Shown: positions 1 to 10,802 of the stretch, one piece after another
Numbering within the stretch: position 1 is the stretch's first letter
Layout of the letters: every line of letters begins with the position of its first letter
Assembly: GCF_023702125.1 (NCBI RefSeq)
Contig: NZ_CP098415.1
Span: 1,364,001 to 1,428,000, forward strand
Direction: 5' to 3'
DNA: 64,000 nucleotides
DNA from: Halorubrum hochsteinianum
GTDB taxonomy: Archaea > Halobacteriota > Halobacteria > Halobacteriales > Haloferacaceae
The notes under the pieces: model-generated
Told to the model about the DNA's origin: nothing
Seen by the model: the letters and a program-made list of their open reading frames with translations, nothing else
Databases searched by the model: none
Position numbers and translations under genes: made by a program

Positions 1-33
1 GTCGGCGCGGTCGGGGTCCGAGCGGTTCCGGCG

Positions 34-378
34 TTAACCGAAGAGCTCGCCGAGACCCTCGCCGCCGTCGCCGTCTTCCTCGTCGTCCTCGTCGGCCGCT
101 TCCTCGGCGGCGTCTGCCTCGTCGTCCTCGTCGTCGTCGCCGTCGTCGGCGGACGCGTCGGCGTCGGCGGAACCGCCCGCGGCCGCGCCGGCGGCGGGTG
201 CCGCGGCGGCCGTCTCGATGGCCTCCTCGATGTCGACGTCCTCCAGCGCGGCGACGAGCGCCTTGACGCGGGACTCCTCGACGTCGACGCCGGCGGCTTC
301 CAGCACGCCGGTGACGTTGTCTTCGTTGATCTCTGCTCCAGTCTCGTTCAGGATGAGCGCAGCGTAAACGTATTCCAT
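34..378 (-). CDS. rpl12: 50S ribosomal protein P1 / L12
   Basis: This 114-residue protein is the archaeal ribosomal stalk P1/L12, which dimerises on L10 and recruits translation factors to the large subunit. The N-terminal dimerisation domain starts [14 protein letters not shown], followed by an Ala/Gly hinge at about residues 58-70. A very acidic Asp/Glu tail runs to the conserved C-terminal end GLGELFG, close to the usual GLGALFG. It is the last gene of the L1-L10-L12 operon and starts 16 nt after the L10 stop. Length and order are typical of haloarchaea. Confidence 0.97.
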   Translation of the reverse strand: MEYVYAALILNETGAEINEDNVTGVLEAAGVDVEESRVKALVAALEDVDIEEAIETAAAAPAAGAAAGGSADADASADDGDDDEDDEADAAEEAADEDDEEDGDGGEGLGELFG

Positions 379-394
379 TGGTGTGTACCTCGTG

Positions 395-1438
395 TTATCC
401 GAACATCGCGCCGAGTCCGTCGCCGCCGTCGCCGCCGTCGTCCTCGTCGTCGGCGTCGTCGGTGGCCTCCTCGGCGTCTTCCGTCTCTTCGTCCGCCTGT
501 TCCTCCTCGTCGGCGTCGTCGGCCGCCGGCTCGGTCGCCGGCGCGGCCTCGACGCCCTGAAGCTCCTCGGGGAGCGCCTCCTCGTCGTCGATCTGCGCCG
601 CGAGCGCGCGGAGCTGGGCGTCGGCCTTCCCGATCAGGTCGGGCACGACGTCCGGGCTCTCGATCTCCGCGAACAGGCCGACGGACTTCGCCTCGCCGGA
701 CGCCTTCGCGAGAAGGGTGCCGGCGGTGGCGGCCGTCGGGTACGCGGCGTTGACCGAGAGGTTGCGCGCGCCGGCCGCGGCGGACTGGATGTCCGCGCGG
801 TACTCGTCGACGTCGATTTCGAGCTCGTCCGGCTCGAACAGGACGCCCTCGGAGTAGACGGCGCGCAGGTCCAGCCCGACCTCCTTCGGCTCGATGCCGA
901 GTTCGACGAGGACGTTCGCGAGGTCGGCGTCGACGACCTCGCCCTCCGTCAGCACCGTCGAGTCCTCGGTGACCTTGATCGAGCCGTCCTGGATGCGGGC
1001 GGCCGCGCCCACGGTCTGGAGCTCGCCGACGAACGGCCCCGGGTCGACGCCGGTGTCGCCCTCGGGGATCACGATGTCGTTGGGAGCCACCTCGCCCTCG
1101 TTGATCGGGGCGGGGGTCTTCGAGGCTTCGAGCTGCTTGAAGAGGCCGAACGGGTTGTCGTTGGTGCCGACGAGCGCCACCTGACCGCTGACGTACTCCG
1201 TCAGCGCCTCGACCCCGTCGTCGACCTCCTCCAGCGCTCGGTTCGTGAGCGTGTTGCGGCTCATGCGGACGGCGGCCGAGCCGTGAAGCTCCCGGCGCAT
1301 GGCCTGGAGCTGGCGGCTCGGAATGCCGGCCACGCCGACGATCCCGACCGAGTTGTACGAGTCGATGAAGTCGACGAGCTCGTCGACCTCCTCGCGTTTC
1401 CACTCGGGGATCGTCTCGGTCTTGCGGACCGAGCTCAT
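395..1438 (-). CDS. rpl10: 50S ribosomal protein L10 (P0, stalk base)
   Basis: At 347 residues this is the usual length for archaeal P0/L10, the stalk base that binds 23S rRNA and carries several L12 dimers. The N-terminal RNA-binding domain contains the run [18 protein letters not shown]. The C-terminal spine is followed by an extended acidic Asp/Glu region and ends GDGLGAMFG, a tail homologous to that of L12. Its ATG overlaps the L1 stop codon as ATGA, which implies translational coupling. Confidence 0.97.
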   Translation of the reverse strand: MSSVRKTETIPEWKREEVDELVDFIDSYNSVGIVGVAGIPSRQLQAMRRELHGSAAVRMSRNTLTNRALEEVDDGVEALTEYVSGQVALVGTNDNPFGLFKQLEASKTPAPINEGEVAPNDIVIPEGDTGVDPGPFVGELQTVGAAARIQDGSIKVTEDSTVLTEGEVVDADLANVLVELGIEPKEVGLDLRAVYSEGVLFEPDELEIDVDEYRADIQSAAAGARNLSVNAAYPTAATAGTLLAKASGEAKSVGLFAEIESPDVVPDLIGKADAQLRALAAQIDDEEALPEELQGVEAAPATEPAADDADEEEQADEETEDAEEATDDADDEDDGGDGGDGLGAMFG

Positions 1439-2073
1439 ACGGGCACCTCCTTCGCGGGACCCATCGTGGTCTTCACGTAGATCCCGTCGATGTTGAGCGG
1501 CCCCTTCTCGAGGTCTGCTTCGAGTCGCCGGATGATGACGTCGATGTTGTCCGAGATCGCGTCAGCGCCCATGTCCTCGGCACCGACGCGGGTGTGGAAC
1601 GTGCGCCGGTCGCGCGACCGGAGCTGCACCGTGTTCTTCATCCGGTTGACTGTGTCGACGACGTCGTCGTCCGGCTGTAGTGGGGTAGGCATCTTCCCGC
1701 GCGGACCGAGGACGGTACCGAGGTACCGACCGATGTCCTGCATCAGGTTGGCCTCCGCGACGAAGAAGTCGGTATCGTCGGCCAGGTCCTTTGCGCGGTC
1801 GTCGTCGTCTCCTAAGTCTTCGAGGTCGTCGCTGTCGAGCACTTCGTCAGCGACCTCCTCTGCGCGGACGGCGGTTTCGCCCTCCGCGAAGACGACGATC
1901 TGTGTCTCCTGCCCCGTTCCAGCCGGCAGCACGACGGACTCGTCGATACGGTTCGACGGATCGTTGAGGTCGAGGTCTCGCAGGTTGATCGCGATGTCCA
2001 CGGTCTCGCGGAAGTTCCGCTCGGGCGCATCGTCGAGTGCGAGGGTTACGGCCTCTTGTATTGTGTCTGCCAT
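1435..2073 (-). CDS. rpl1: 50S ribosomal protein L1
   Basis: This is L1 (212 aa), a large-subunit protein of the L1 stalk that binds 23S rRNA helices 76-78 and, in archaea, also represses translation of its own mRNA. The open frame extends much further upstream, but the family start is MADTIQEAV at 2071-2073, with a GGAGGTGA Shine-Dalgarno element just before it. The family run [10 protein letters not shown] is present. It is the first gene of the operon. Confidence 0.96.
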   Translation of the reverse strand: MADTIQEAVTLALDDAPERNFRETVDIAINLRDLDLNDPSNRIDESVVLPAGTGQETQIVVFAEGETAVRAEEVADEVLDSDDLEDLGDDDDRAKDLADDTDFFVAEANLMQDIGRYLGTVLGPRGKMPTPLQPDDDVVDTVNRMKNTVQLRSRDRRTFHTRVGAEDMGADAISDNIDVIIRRLEADLEKGPLNIDGIYVKTTMGPAKEVPV

Positions 2074-2164
2074 TTTCACCTCCGTAGTACGCAGGTCGCT
2101 CCTACGGGTCAGTGAAACAGGCGAAGCCTGTCTCAACGGAGAGTGGTTCATCGGAGGGTTAAAA
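2074..2164 (-). promoter_or_regulatory. Promoter and structured leader of the L1-L10-L12 operon
   Basis: On the minus strand a TTTTAA TATA-like box lies at 2159-2164. About 25 nt downstream begins a leader of roughly 60 nt that contains a 9-bp stem with a TTC loop (2114-2134; arms GAGACAGGC and GCCTGTTTC, one G.U pair) and ends in a GGAGGTGA Shine-Dalgarno. In halobacteria the corresponding leader is known to mimic the L1 site of 23S rRNA and to mediate autoregulation. That this hairpin is the L1 target here is inference. The rest of the divergent gap to pccB (2165-2401) shows no gene. Confidence 0.6.
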
Positions 2165-2401
2165 CCGTCGAACCGCCCGCGGCCGTGTGAACCGGAGACA
2201 GGGCCTGTGCGGGCGGTCGCGGTCGAGGCCGGGCGGCGCGACGGCGGAACCGACCGGCTGCGCCGGTGGTTCGGCGGGACCGACCGCCCGTCCACGCCGG
2301 CAGTTCGACGCGCGTCGAAGCCGAAAACGTCGGATAGGGGAACCCTTTTGACGGCGCTCGCCGACCCACGAGGTAATGACGCAGGGTGGTCCGCCGTGAC
2401 G

Positions 2402-4305
<1,904 letters not shown>

Positions 4306-4541
4306 GCGTCCGTCGCGCCGAACGCTCCCTCGCGAGACCCGACCGATCGCCGGACCGACCGGTATCGGGATCCGGACACGTCGAACGGAACTCCCGGACG
4401 CGGAGGCGTCCGGCCGCGCGCATTCCCCCGACGACGCGGCGTCGGACCGTCGCGCCGTCGACTCGGCCCTGACTCAGGGCGCGTTCGTAGGTACGCCCGC
4501 TGACATATATACCTGTGGTAACGCGTCTCTCGGTCGCGCGC

Positions 4542-4769
4542 TCAGCGCGCTCCCTCGTCGCCGGTCGGGTCGTCGTCCCCGCCCAGCCCCTCCGACGGCT
4601 CCCGGCCGCCGAGGAGTCGGTTGAGGACGGTCGGCACGACGACGACGAACGCGAGGAGCGCGCCGATCCGGATCGGCAGCGACGCGTCGGTGACGACCGT
4701 GAGGCCGAGGTAGACGGCGGCACCGGCCAGCGTCGACGGCAGCACGTACGGGTTTCCCGCGTCGAGCAT
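4542..4769 (-). CDS. Small membrane protein between pccX and pccA
   Basis: This 75-residue protein has two probable transmembrane helices, at about residues 10-28 (VLPSTLAGAAVYLGLTVV) and 33-52 (IRIGALLAFVVVVPTVL). A charged cytoplasmic-type tail follows, rich in Gly, Asp and Glu. The ATG at 4767-4769 gives the natural N-terminus MLDAGNPYV. It lies on the opposite strand between the carboxylase subunit genes. No enzymatic motif is visible and no function can be assigned. The 236-bp convergent gap before it (4306-4541) holds no gene. Confidence 0.7.
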   Translation of the reverse strand: MLDAGNPYVLPSTLAGAAVYLGLTVVTDASLPIRIGALLAFVVVVPTVLNRLLGGREPSEGLGGDDDPTGDEGAR

Positions 4770-4895
4770 ACCTCGTCGTGTCGCCCGGTGTCCCCTTAAC
4801 CGTCTCGACACGTTCCGCCGGTCGGCGTCGAGCGCCCCCGCGCCCCGGCGCGGACCGACAGAGTTTGGTAGCAGTTCGTGGAAGAACCGACAGGA

Positions 4896-6758
4896 ATGTT
4901 CGATAAGGTTCTCGTGGCGAACCGCGGCGAGATCGCGGTCCGAGTGATGCGCGCCTGTGCGGAGCTCGGCGTCGACACCGTCGCCGTCTACAGCGACGCC
5001 GACAAACACGGCGGCCACGTCCGGTACGCGGACGAGGCGTACAACGTCGGGCCGGCGCGCGCGGCCGACTCGTACCTCGACGGCGAGGCGGTCGTCGAGG
5101 CGGCGCGCGCGGCCGACGCCGACGCGATCCACCCAGGCTACGGCTTCCTCGCGGAGAACGCCGACTTCGCGGCCCGCGTCGAAGCGGCCGACGGGATCAC
5201 GTGGATCGGCCCCGAGAGCGACGCGATGGAGCGCCTCGGAGAGAAGACCCACGCCCGCCGCGTGATGGACGACGCGGGCGTCCCGATCGTCCCCGGGACG
5301 ACGGAGCCGGTCACCGACGTCGAGGCGGTGACCGAGTTCGGCGACGAGTACGGCTACCCGGTCGCGATCAAAGCCGAGGGCGGCGGCGGCGGGCGCGGCA
5401 TGAAGGTCGTCGAGAGCGCCGACGAGGCCGCGGACGCGCTCGAATCGGCGAAACGCGAGGGGGAGGCGTACTTCTCGAACGACTCGGTGTACCTCGAACG
5501 CTACCTCAAGACCCCCCGCCACGTCGAGGTCCAGATCGTGGCGGACGACCCGGACGGGTCGGTGAGCGAGAGCGACGTGGTCCACCTCGGCGAGCGGGAC
5601 TGCTCGCTCCAGCGCCGCCACCAGAAGGTGATCGAGGAGGGGCCCTCCCCCGCGCTCTCCGACGAACTGCGCGAGCGGATCGGCGAGGCCGCGCGTCGGG
5701 GCGTCGCCGCCGCCGACTACACCAACGCCGGGACGGTCGAGTTCCTCGTCGAGGAGGACCCCGACCGCGACCCGTCGGAGCCGCTCGGCCCGGAGACGAA
5801 CTTCTACTTCCTCGAAGTCAACACCCGGATCCAGGTCGAACACACCGTCACGGAGGAGCTGACGGGGATCGACATCGTCAAAGAGCAGCTCAGGGTCGCC
5901 AGCGGCGAGGGCCTCTCCGTCTCGCAGGACGACGTGGAGCTTGAGGGGCACGCGATCGAGTTCCGGATCAACGCCGAGAACGCGGCGAACGACTTCCAGC
6001 CCGCCAACGAGGGGTCGCTGGAGACGTACGACCCGCCGGGCGGGATCGGGGTTCGCGTCGACGACGCGCTCCGGCAGGGCGACGAGCTGGTCACCGACTA
6101 CGACTCGATGATCGCGAAGCTAATCGTGTGGGCCCCGGACCGCGAGGAGTGTCTCGCGCGGTCGAAGCGCGCGCTCGCCGAGTACGACATCGACGGCGTC
6201 GTCACCATCGTCCCCTTCCACCGGCTCATGCTCGACGATCAGCGCTTCGTCGACGGCACGCACACGACGAAGTACCTCGACGAGGAGTTGGACGCCGACC
6301 TCGTCGCCGACGCGCAGGAGCGGTGGGGCTCCGAGACGGCGTCCGCGGGCGACGACGACGAGGAGGTGACGGAACGCGAGTTCACCGTCGAGGTGAACGG
6401 CAAGCGCTTCGAGGTCGAACTGGAGGAGCGCGGCGCGCCCGCCGTCCCGGTCCCGGAGAGTGGCGGCGGCGCGGGCGGCACCCAGCGCCCGCCGCAGGCG
6501 AAATCTGACGACGGCGGCGACGACGGGGTCGACGTCGCCGAGGGCGGCGAGTCGATCGACGCGGAGATGCAGGGGACGATCCTCTCGGTCGACGTGAGCG
6601 AGGGCGACGAGGTCGCCGCCGGCGACGTGGTCTGCGTCCTCGAAGCGATGAAGATGGAGAACGACGTGGTCGCCGAGCGCGGCGGCACCGTCGCGAGCGT
6701 CCACGTCGGCGAAGGCGACAGCGTCGACATGGGCGATGTCCTGATCGTGCTGGAGTAA
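4896..6758 (+). CDS. pccA: Acetyl/propionyl-CoA carboxylase alpha subunit (biotin carboxylase + BCCP)
   Basis: This 620-residue subunit carboxylates its own biotin using ATP and bicarbonate, then hands the carboxyl to PccB. The biotin carboxylase domain spans about residues 1-450 (start [20 protein letters not shown], Gly-rich ATP-grasp loop [12 protein letters not shown], catalytic [14 protein letters not shown]). An acidic, Gly-rich linker leads to a C-terminal biotinyl domain with EAMKMEN, the biotin lysine being about residue 586. ATG 4896 is preferred to GTG 4878 because the family starts at MFDKVL. Confidence 0.95.
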   Translation: MFDKVLVANRGEIAVRVMRACAELGVDTVAVYSDADKHGGHVRYADEAYNVGPARAADSYLDGEAVVEAARAADADAIHPGYGFLAENADFAARVEAADGITWIGPESDAMERLGEKTHARRVMDDAGVPIVPGTTEPVTDVEAVTEFGDEYGYPVAIKAEGGGGGRGMKVVESADEAADALESAKREGEAYFSNDSVYLERYLKTPRHVEVQIVADDPDGSVSESDVVHLGERDCSLQRRHQKVIEEGPSPALSDELRERIGEAARRGVAAADYTNAGTVEFLVEEDPDRDPSEPLGPETNFYFLEVNTRIQVEHTVTEELTGIDIVKEQLRVASGEGLSVSQDDVELEGHAIEFRINAENAANDFQPANEGSLETYDPPGGIGVRVDDALRQGDELVTDYDSMIAKLIVWAPDREECLARSKRALAEYDIDGVVTIVPFHRLMLDDQRFVDGTHTTKYLDEELDADLVADAQERWGSETASAGDDDEEVTEREFTVEVNGKRFEVELEERGAPAVPVPESGGGAGGTQRPPQAKSDDGGDDGVDVAEGGESIDAEMQGTILSVDVSEGDEVAAGDVVCVLEAMKMENDVVAERGGTVASVHVGEGDSVDMGDVLIVLE

Positions 6759-6798
6759 TCCGCCACACGCCGCGAGAACCCGTCTTTTCCACTCCGTC

Positions 6799-7051
6799 GG
6801 CGCGTGCCTGCGAGGCCGCCTCGCGGCCGAGCAGCACGCGCGAGGGAGTCGCTGGCGGCCGGAGCGGAGCGACGGCCGTCAGCGACGAGGCTGGGGAGGT
6901 GTGAGGTGCTGCCGCGGTGCGGAACGGGGCGGGAATCGAAGGGGCAGTCGCGAGGATGAAGCACGACGAAGCAAGCACCGCAGGAGCGAACGAAGTGAGC
7001 GACGAGGAGCGCAGGGAGTCGCGCGAGTCCTCGCGACTGGGGCTTCGGTGG
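6799..7051 (+). repeat. Dispersed three-hairpin element, copy D
   Basis: This 253-bp copy belongs to the five-member family described in the findings and is the only one whose putative sense strand is the plus strand. It starts GGCGCGTGCC 40 nt after the pccA stop and ends CTGGGGCTTCGG. Three hairpins are visible: an outer GCGCGTGC/GCACGCGC stem enclosing GGCCGC/GCGGCC, a 14-bp stem (6849-6887) with one G.U pair, and an 11-12 bp stem joining 6947-6958 with 7028-7038. A second GGGGCTTCGG terminus follows at 7090-7099. The rest of the gap to 7191 shows no gene. Confidence 0.8.
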
Positions 7052-7191
7052 TCTCGGTCAGAAAATAGATTTCGTCGCAGCGAGCGGCCGGGGCTTCGGC
7101 GGTCATGCCGGCCAGTGATCGATAATCGGCAACGTATTATCGAGGAGTTTCATCCGGAAAAGAATTTCATCGAGGGCGATCAACGGCCGGT

Positions 7192-7560
7192 ATGCCCTCC
7201 CCGCGTCGCGTCGTCGAGGCGTGGATCGCCCTCTGTCTCACCGTCGGGCAGCTCACGTCGTTTGCCGTCCGAACCGCGTCGTCCGTCTCGCCGACCCTCG
7301 AAGGAATAGCCGGACTCGCCGCTTCCCTCGCCGCCGCGCTCGGCCTGCTCCGACTGCGTCCCGAACTGGACATCGGACGGCTCTAGCGGTTCGCGTTCAC
7401 CGCCTGGGGCCTTCTCATCCTGATGATGGTCGCCTCGCTCGGCGGCCGACTGATCGGCGTCTCCTTCGACGCGTACGAGTCGTACTCGTTCCCGCTCGCG
7501 GTCGTGGTCGCACTCCTCATGGAACCCGTCTACGAGTCCGGGGCGCTGCCGTGGACGTGA
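7192..7560 (+). pseudogene. Membrane protein gene interrupted by an in-frame TAG
   Basis: The frame starts at ATG 7192 (MPSPRRVVEAWIALCLTVGQ) and meets TAG at 7384-7386. It then continues in the same frame for 57 more codons, through hydrophobic helices (AWGLLILMMVASLGGRL and FPLAVVVALLMEP), to TGA at 7558-7560. Read through, it would be a 122-residue protein with about four transmembrane segments. As it stands, only a two-helix 64-residue fragment is encoded. The coherent helices on both sides of the stop indicate a recently inactivated gene or a base-call error. No function is recognised. Confidence 0.6.
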
Positions 7561-7649
7561 CCGCCGGATCCGACGTTCGCGTCCCACCGAGCCGCCCCCG
7601 TTTCGAGCCGACCGACGGGATTTAACCGACCGCCCGAAAAGGAGGGTAC

Positions 7650-7997
7650 ATGGAGCCGGTCGACGACTGGCGCGCCGCGATCGAGGCGGCCGGAGAGCTG
7701 ACCGGCCCGATCGCCGCGGGCATCGTCGACGAACACGGCGACCGCGGGCAGCGCGCGATCGAGGCCGTCGGCGAGGGGCGGGTGAAACAGTACCGCGACT
7801 TCACCGTCGTCGTCGGCCACGAGGACGAGTACGTGGTCGAGGACGGCGAGTGCGACTGCGCCGACGCGACGTACAACCTCGACCCCGATGACCCCTCCGA
7901 GCGCTGCTGGCACGCCATCGCGGTCGACGTCGCGGACGCGCTCGACGCCGTCGACCACCACGACATGTGGTACTCCGAGGTCCGCGAGTTCCTCTGA
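7650..7997 (+). CDS. SWIM-type zinc finger protein
   Basis: This 115-residue protein carries the SWIM pattern CxC...CxH: ECDCADATYN at about residues 70-79, followed by ERCWHAIAVDV. SWIM domains bind zinc and act in DNA or protein contacts, for example in Sws1 recombination partners and MuDR transposases. The N-terminal half is predicted alpha/beta with no other motif. The start MEPVDDW is the only good ATG. No operon partner is apparent, so a specific role cannot be assigned. Confidence 0.75.
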   Translation: MEPVDDWRAAIEAAGELTGPIAAGIVDEHGDRGQRAIEAVGEGRVKQYRDFTVVVGHEDEYVVEDGECDCADATYNLDPDDPSERCWHAIAVDVADALDAVDHHDMWYSEVREFL

Positions 7998-8133
7998 GCC
8001 CCGCCCGGCGCGCGCTCCCCGTCGGTCTCATCCTCTCGGCCGCTCTCGTCCGCGTTCCCACCCGTTCTCATCAGTCGCCGCTCATCCGTGTGAATCGGCC
8101 GTTTTCGCAAATTTCGGTCTGGGAGTCGAAAAC

Positions 8134-8140
8134 GTTTACA
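8134..8140 (+). promoter_or_regulatory. TATA-like element of the TRAM gene
   Basis: GTTTACA lies 25 nt before ATG 8165 in a locally AT-richer stretch. This spacing predicts a transcript starting at or very near the start codon, i.e. a leaderless mRNA, which is common in haloarchaea. Confidence 0.45.
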
Positions 8141-8164
8141 ACGGCGGCCGGTCTCCCCTACGGT

Positions 8165-8638
8165 ATGGCGGACTGTCCACTCGCCGACGAATGCCCCAGT
8201 TTCGACGAACGGATCGAGGGAATGGGGTGTCAACACTACGGCAACAAAGGCGGCGCGGAGTGGTGTAACCACTACGACATGCCGATCTACGAGCTGAAAC
8301 AGCAGCCGGTCCAGCCCGGCGAGGTCGTCACCGTCGAGGTCGACGACATCCACGAGAGCGGTGCCGGCGTCGGCCGCACCGACGACGGGTTCATCGTCCT
8401 CGTCGACGGCCTGCTCCCCCCGGCGCGCGCCGAGGTGAAGATCCACCGGGTGAAGTCCAGCCACGCGACGGCACAGGACGTGGTCGAGCGCCTCCCCGAC
8501 GACCCGGAAGACGAGGAGGCCGACGACGCGACCGACGCGGACGACGGCGAGATCGACGCGGACGACGACGAGAACCACCGCCGCGACCGCCCGGACCGCG
8601 AGCGACTCGGCAGCCGCGAGAACTTCTGGGGCAAGTGA
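8165..8638 (+). CDS. TRAM domain protein with N-terminal Cys/His cluster
   Basis: The 157-residue product starts MADCPLADECPSF and has an N-terminal Cys/His-rich segment (C4, C10, then GMGCQHYGNKGGAEWCNHY) likely to bind a metal. A TRAM beta-barrel follows at about residues 47-103 (VEVDDIHESGAGVGRTDDG, then ARAEVKIHRV), a fold that binds RNA. The tail is acidic and then basic. TRAM proteins in archaea act as RNA chaperones or accompany tRNA modification enzymes. The longer open frame upstream is rejected because the TATA element sits 25 nt before this ATG. Confidence 0.85.
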   Translation: MADCPLADECPSFDERIEGMGCQHYGNKGGAEWCNHYDMPIYELKQQPVQPGEVVTVEVDDIHESGAGVGRTDDGFIVLVDGLLPPARAEVKIHRVKSSHATAQDVVERLPDDPEDEEADDATDADDGEIDADDDENHRRDRPDRERLGSRENFWGK

Positions 8639-8721
8639 CCGGCGTCTCGGGGTGACCCCCGCCCCACGGACAGTCCGGACGCCGCCGATTGCGACGCGAA
8701 CTTCTGACGCTACGTTGCTGT

Positions 8722-8738
8722 GGTGGTCTGAAACCACC
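8722..8738. repeat. Short inverted repeat downstream of the TRAM gene
   Basis: GGTGGT, five spacer bases, then ACCACC could form a 6-bp hairpin about 85 nt after the TRAM stop. There is no T-tract behind it, so a terminator role is only possible. The rest of 8639-8810 shows no gene. Confidence 0.3.
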
Positions 8739-8810
8739 GGACCGGATCGACGCGAACTCGAGTGAACTCATGCCCGTCCACTGCGACGCAGTCGCTTCTA
8801 CGGACACGAC

Positions 8811-9057
8811 CGCCGAAGCCCCAGCCGCGAGGACTCGCGCGGCTCGCTGTGGTCCTCAGTCGCTCACTCCGTTCGCTCCTTGCGGTCCTTGCTTCGCCGG
8901 GCTTCGTCCTCGCGGCTGCCCCTTCGAGTCCCGCCCCACACAGCACCGCAGCCTCACACCTCCCCAGCCTCGTCAGTCGGCCTCCGCTTCGCTCCGGCCG
9001 ACTGACTCCCTCGCGCGTGCTCCTCACGCCCTGACGGGCGTTCGGAGGCACGCGCCG
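8811..9057 (-). repeat. Dispersed three-hairpin element, copy A
   Basis: This 247-bp copy reads CCGAAGCCCC at its left end and CACGCGCC at its right end on the plus strand; the putative sense strand is minus. Its stems are perfect: AGCCGCGAGGAC with GTCCTCGCGGCT (12 bp), GTCAGTCGGCC with GGCCGACTGAC (11 bp), and CGCGTGC with GCACGCG enclosing ACGCCC/GGGCGT. It lies between two plus-strand genes, so the putative sense strand is antisense to both. A CDS-like frame crosses it but has no family resemblance. Confidence 0.8.
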
Positions 9058-9131
9058 GATCGATGGGGATCGGTCCGTCCGCCGCCCGCCGAAACCGCCG
9101 TTTTTTGACCGCCCGGCCCGTCGGTGATCAC

Positions 9132-9617
9132 ATGGTGGCAGACGACGGGCACCCCGACCCCGCGGACGTCGACGCCGACTCGGTCCTCGACCGGGCGGGG
9201 TTCGACGCCGACGAGAGCGTGCTCACCCGCCGACAGGCGGAGGTGCTGGCGCTCCGCGAGCGCGGGCTCCGGCAGTCGGACATCGCGGACCGGCTCGGCA
9301 CCTCGCGTGCGAACGTCTCCAGCGTCGAGGCGAGCGCCCGCGACAACGTCGAGAGCGCCCGCGAGACGGTCGCGTTCGCTGAGGCGCTGTCAGCGCCGGT
9401 CCGCGTCGAGATCGAGGCGGGGACCGACCTCTACGACGCCCCCAAGCGCGTGTACGACGCCTGCGACGAGGCCGGCGTGAAGGTGAACCAGACCGCGCCG
9501 GAGCTGATGCGAGCGATCGGCGACCGCGCGGGCGACGCGGTCCACGGCCGCGAGGTCCGCCGCCGGCTGTTCGTCACGGTCGCGGCGGACGGACAGATCC
9601 GGGTCCGACGACCGTAA
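9132..9617 (+). CDS. Tfx family DNA-binding protein
   Basis: This 161-residue protein has an N-terminal helix-turn-helix at about residues 33-70 (LTRRQAEVLALRERGLRQSD, then IADRLGTSRANVSSVE), characteristic of Tfx, first described as a regulator of the Methanothermobacter fmd operon. The C-terminal domain, which includes AFAEALSAPVRVEI, is the Tfx ligand or dimer domain. The ATG at 9132 gives MVADDGHPD; upstream in-frame codons lie next to repeat copy A and are less likely. No operator could be recognised. Confidence 0.85.
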   Translation: MVADDGHPDPADVDADSVLDRAGFDADESVLTRRQAEVLALRERGLRQSDIADRLGTSRANVSSVEASARDNVESARETVAFAEALSAPVRVEIEAGTDLYDAPKRVYDACDEAGVKVNQTAPELMRAIGDRAGDAVHGREVRRRLFVTVAADGQIRVRRP

Positions 9618-9668
9618 CCGGCGCTCGAACGCGTTCGCCCCGATTCTCACTCCTCGACGCTCCGCTTC

Positions 9669-10730
9669 TCACTCGCCGTCGATCCGCTCGGCGACGCCGA
9701 CGAGCGTCGCGCCCGCGGTGACGGTCGACTCCCGGGCGACCGAGTACGCGATCCCGTCGCGGTCGGCGCGCGCGACCTGAAGCGTCTCGAACGTCGTCGG
9801 GTCGAACACCTCGCCGACGCGCTCCCCGTCCTCGACCCGATCCCCGACGGCGAGGTTCGGTTCGGGGACGAACAGCCCGGAGTCGTCGGCGATCACCCGA
9901 CCGAGGTGGTTGCGCGCGACGGTCCCGTCCCACGGGTCGGGGTCGCCGCCGAGCAGCCCCTCGCGCCGCAACACGCCGAGCATCCCCGTCACGCCGGTCG
10001 CGACCGCCTCCGGAACGACCTCCCGGCTGTGGGCGAGTTCGGGCGTGATCGTCGGGATCCCCTCGCGGGTGGCGGCGACGCGGAACTTCCCGGCGAACCC
10101 GCGTTCGTCCCACTCCGTGTCCGCGTCGTCCCCGGCCGCCTCCGCGAGCAGGAGGTCGGTGCCGAACGCCTCCGCCAGCCCGCGGCAGTCCTCGTCGCCG
10201 CGCATGTACACCGTGTGCGTCGCCATCGCCGGCGACCCGGTGTGGAGGTCGACGACCGCGTCGGCCTCGCTCGCGAACGCCCAGAGCCGGGCCGCCATCC
10301 GCTCGTGGAGCGATCCCTCGGGGTCGCCGGGCCAACACCGGTTCATGTTCGGCTGCCGCGAATCGAGCGACTCCGGCGTCGTGTACGACACGCGGTCGAA
10401 CGTGAGCGGGTCGGCGACGGGGACCGTCACGAGCGTCCCGTCGAGGTCGGCGGCCGACGGTTCCTCCCCGCCGCCGGGCTCGGGGGCGTCCGCGGCTTCG
10501 GACGCCGCCCCGACGAGCCGGTCGTGGAGTCGCCGGAGGACCGCGGCCCCGTTCACCTCGCGGCCGTGCTGTGCCGCCTGCGCGTACACGACCGGCGAGT
10601 CCGCCGGTGCGTCGAGTTCGGGGCCGTCGTCGCCGTCGACGAGTTCGCCCTCGCCGTACGCGTGGACGGTCGTCCGGATCGGCACGCCCGAGGGGAGCCG
10701 AGCGAGGGTGAGGCTGCGACTGGTGTGCAT
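9669..10730 (-). CDS. Succinylglutamate desuccinylase/aspartoacylase family protein
   Basis: This 353-residue zinc carboxypeptidase-like amidohydrolase resembles AstE and AspA. The zinc and substrate motif VVDLHTGSPAMATHTVY lies near residue 175. The active-site region continues with FAGKFRVAATREGIPTIT. The C-terminal beta-rich domain (LGRVIADDSGLFVPEPNLAV) resembles the lipoyl-like domain of the AF_1800-type subfamily. The start at 10728-10730 (MHTSRSLTLARL) follows the family; the longer frame is compositionally repetitive. The substrate cannot be deduced. Confidence 0.85.
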   Translation of the reverse strand: MHTSRSLTLARLPSGVPIRTTVHAYGEGELVDGDDGPELDAPADSPVVYAQAAQHGREVNGAAVLRRLHDRLVGAASEAADAPEPGGGEEPSAADLDGTLVTVPVADPLTFDRVSYTTPESLDSRQPNMNRCWPGDPEGSLHERMAARLWAFASEADAVVDLHTGSPAMATHTVYMRGDEDCRGLAEAFGTDLLLAEAAGDDADTEWDERGFAGKFRVAATREGIPTITPELAHSREVVPEAVATGVTGMLGVLRREGLLGGDPDPWDGTVARNHLGRVIADDSGLFVPEPNLAVGDRVEDGERVGEVFDPTTFETLQVARADRDGIAYSVARESTVTAGATLVGVAERIDGE

Positions 10731-10802
10731 GCGTCCCGGTCGGTCCGGCTCCGGGTTATACGTCCGGGATGCGGTCCGGGCGAGCGCGCGGCGGTTCCGC
10801 CG

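Noticed and set aside
383-1480. Large plus-strand ORF opposite L10/L12
   Set aside because: It mirrors the GC-rich codons of the ribosomal protein genes and has no family motif.
2376-2399. Seven-codon ORF (MTQGGPP) before pccB
   Set aside because: Its stop overlaps possible GTG/ATG starts of pccB, but a frame this short cannot be distinguished from chance.
4502-4512. TGACATATATA as a promoter
   Set aside because: It lies in the convergent gap between pccX and the small membrane gene with no ORF downstream in either direction.
7384-7386. TAG read as pyrrolysine
   Set aside because: Haloarchaea are not known to carry the pyl system and no PYLIS-like element or pyl gene is seen; pseudogene or sequencing error is simpler.
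8930-8960. tRNA T-arm-like word CCTTCGAGTCCC in the dispersed element
   Set aside because: It resembles a T-loop, but the bases around it do not form the T stem and there is no acceptor, D or anticodon arm, so it is not a tRNA or tRNA fragment I can support.
8762-9108. Long open frames through the dispersed element copies
   Set aside because: Every copy has open frames on both strands because of high GC, but stems change by paired substitutions, which is RNA/DNA structure behaviour and not codon behaviour. No protein family is recognisable.
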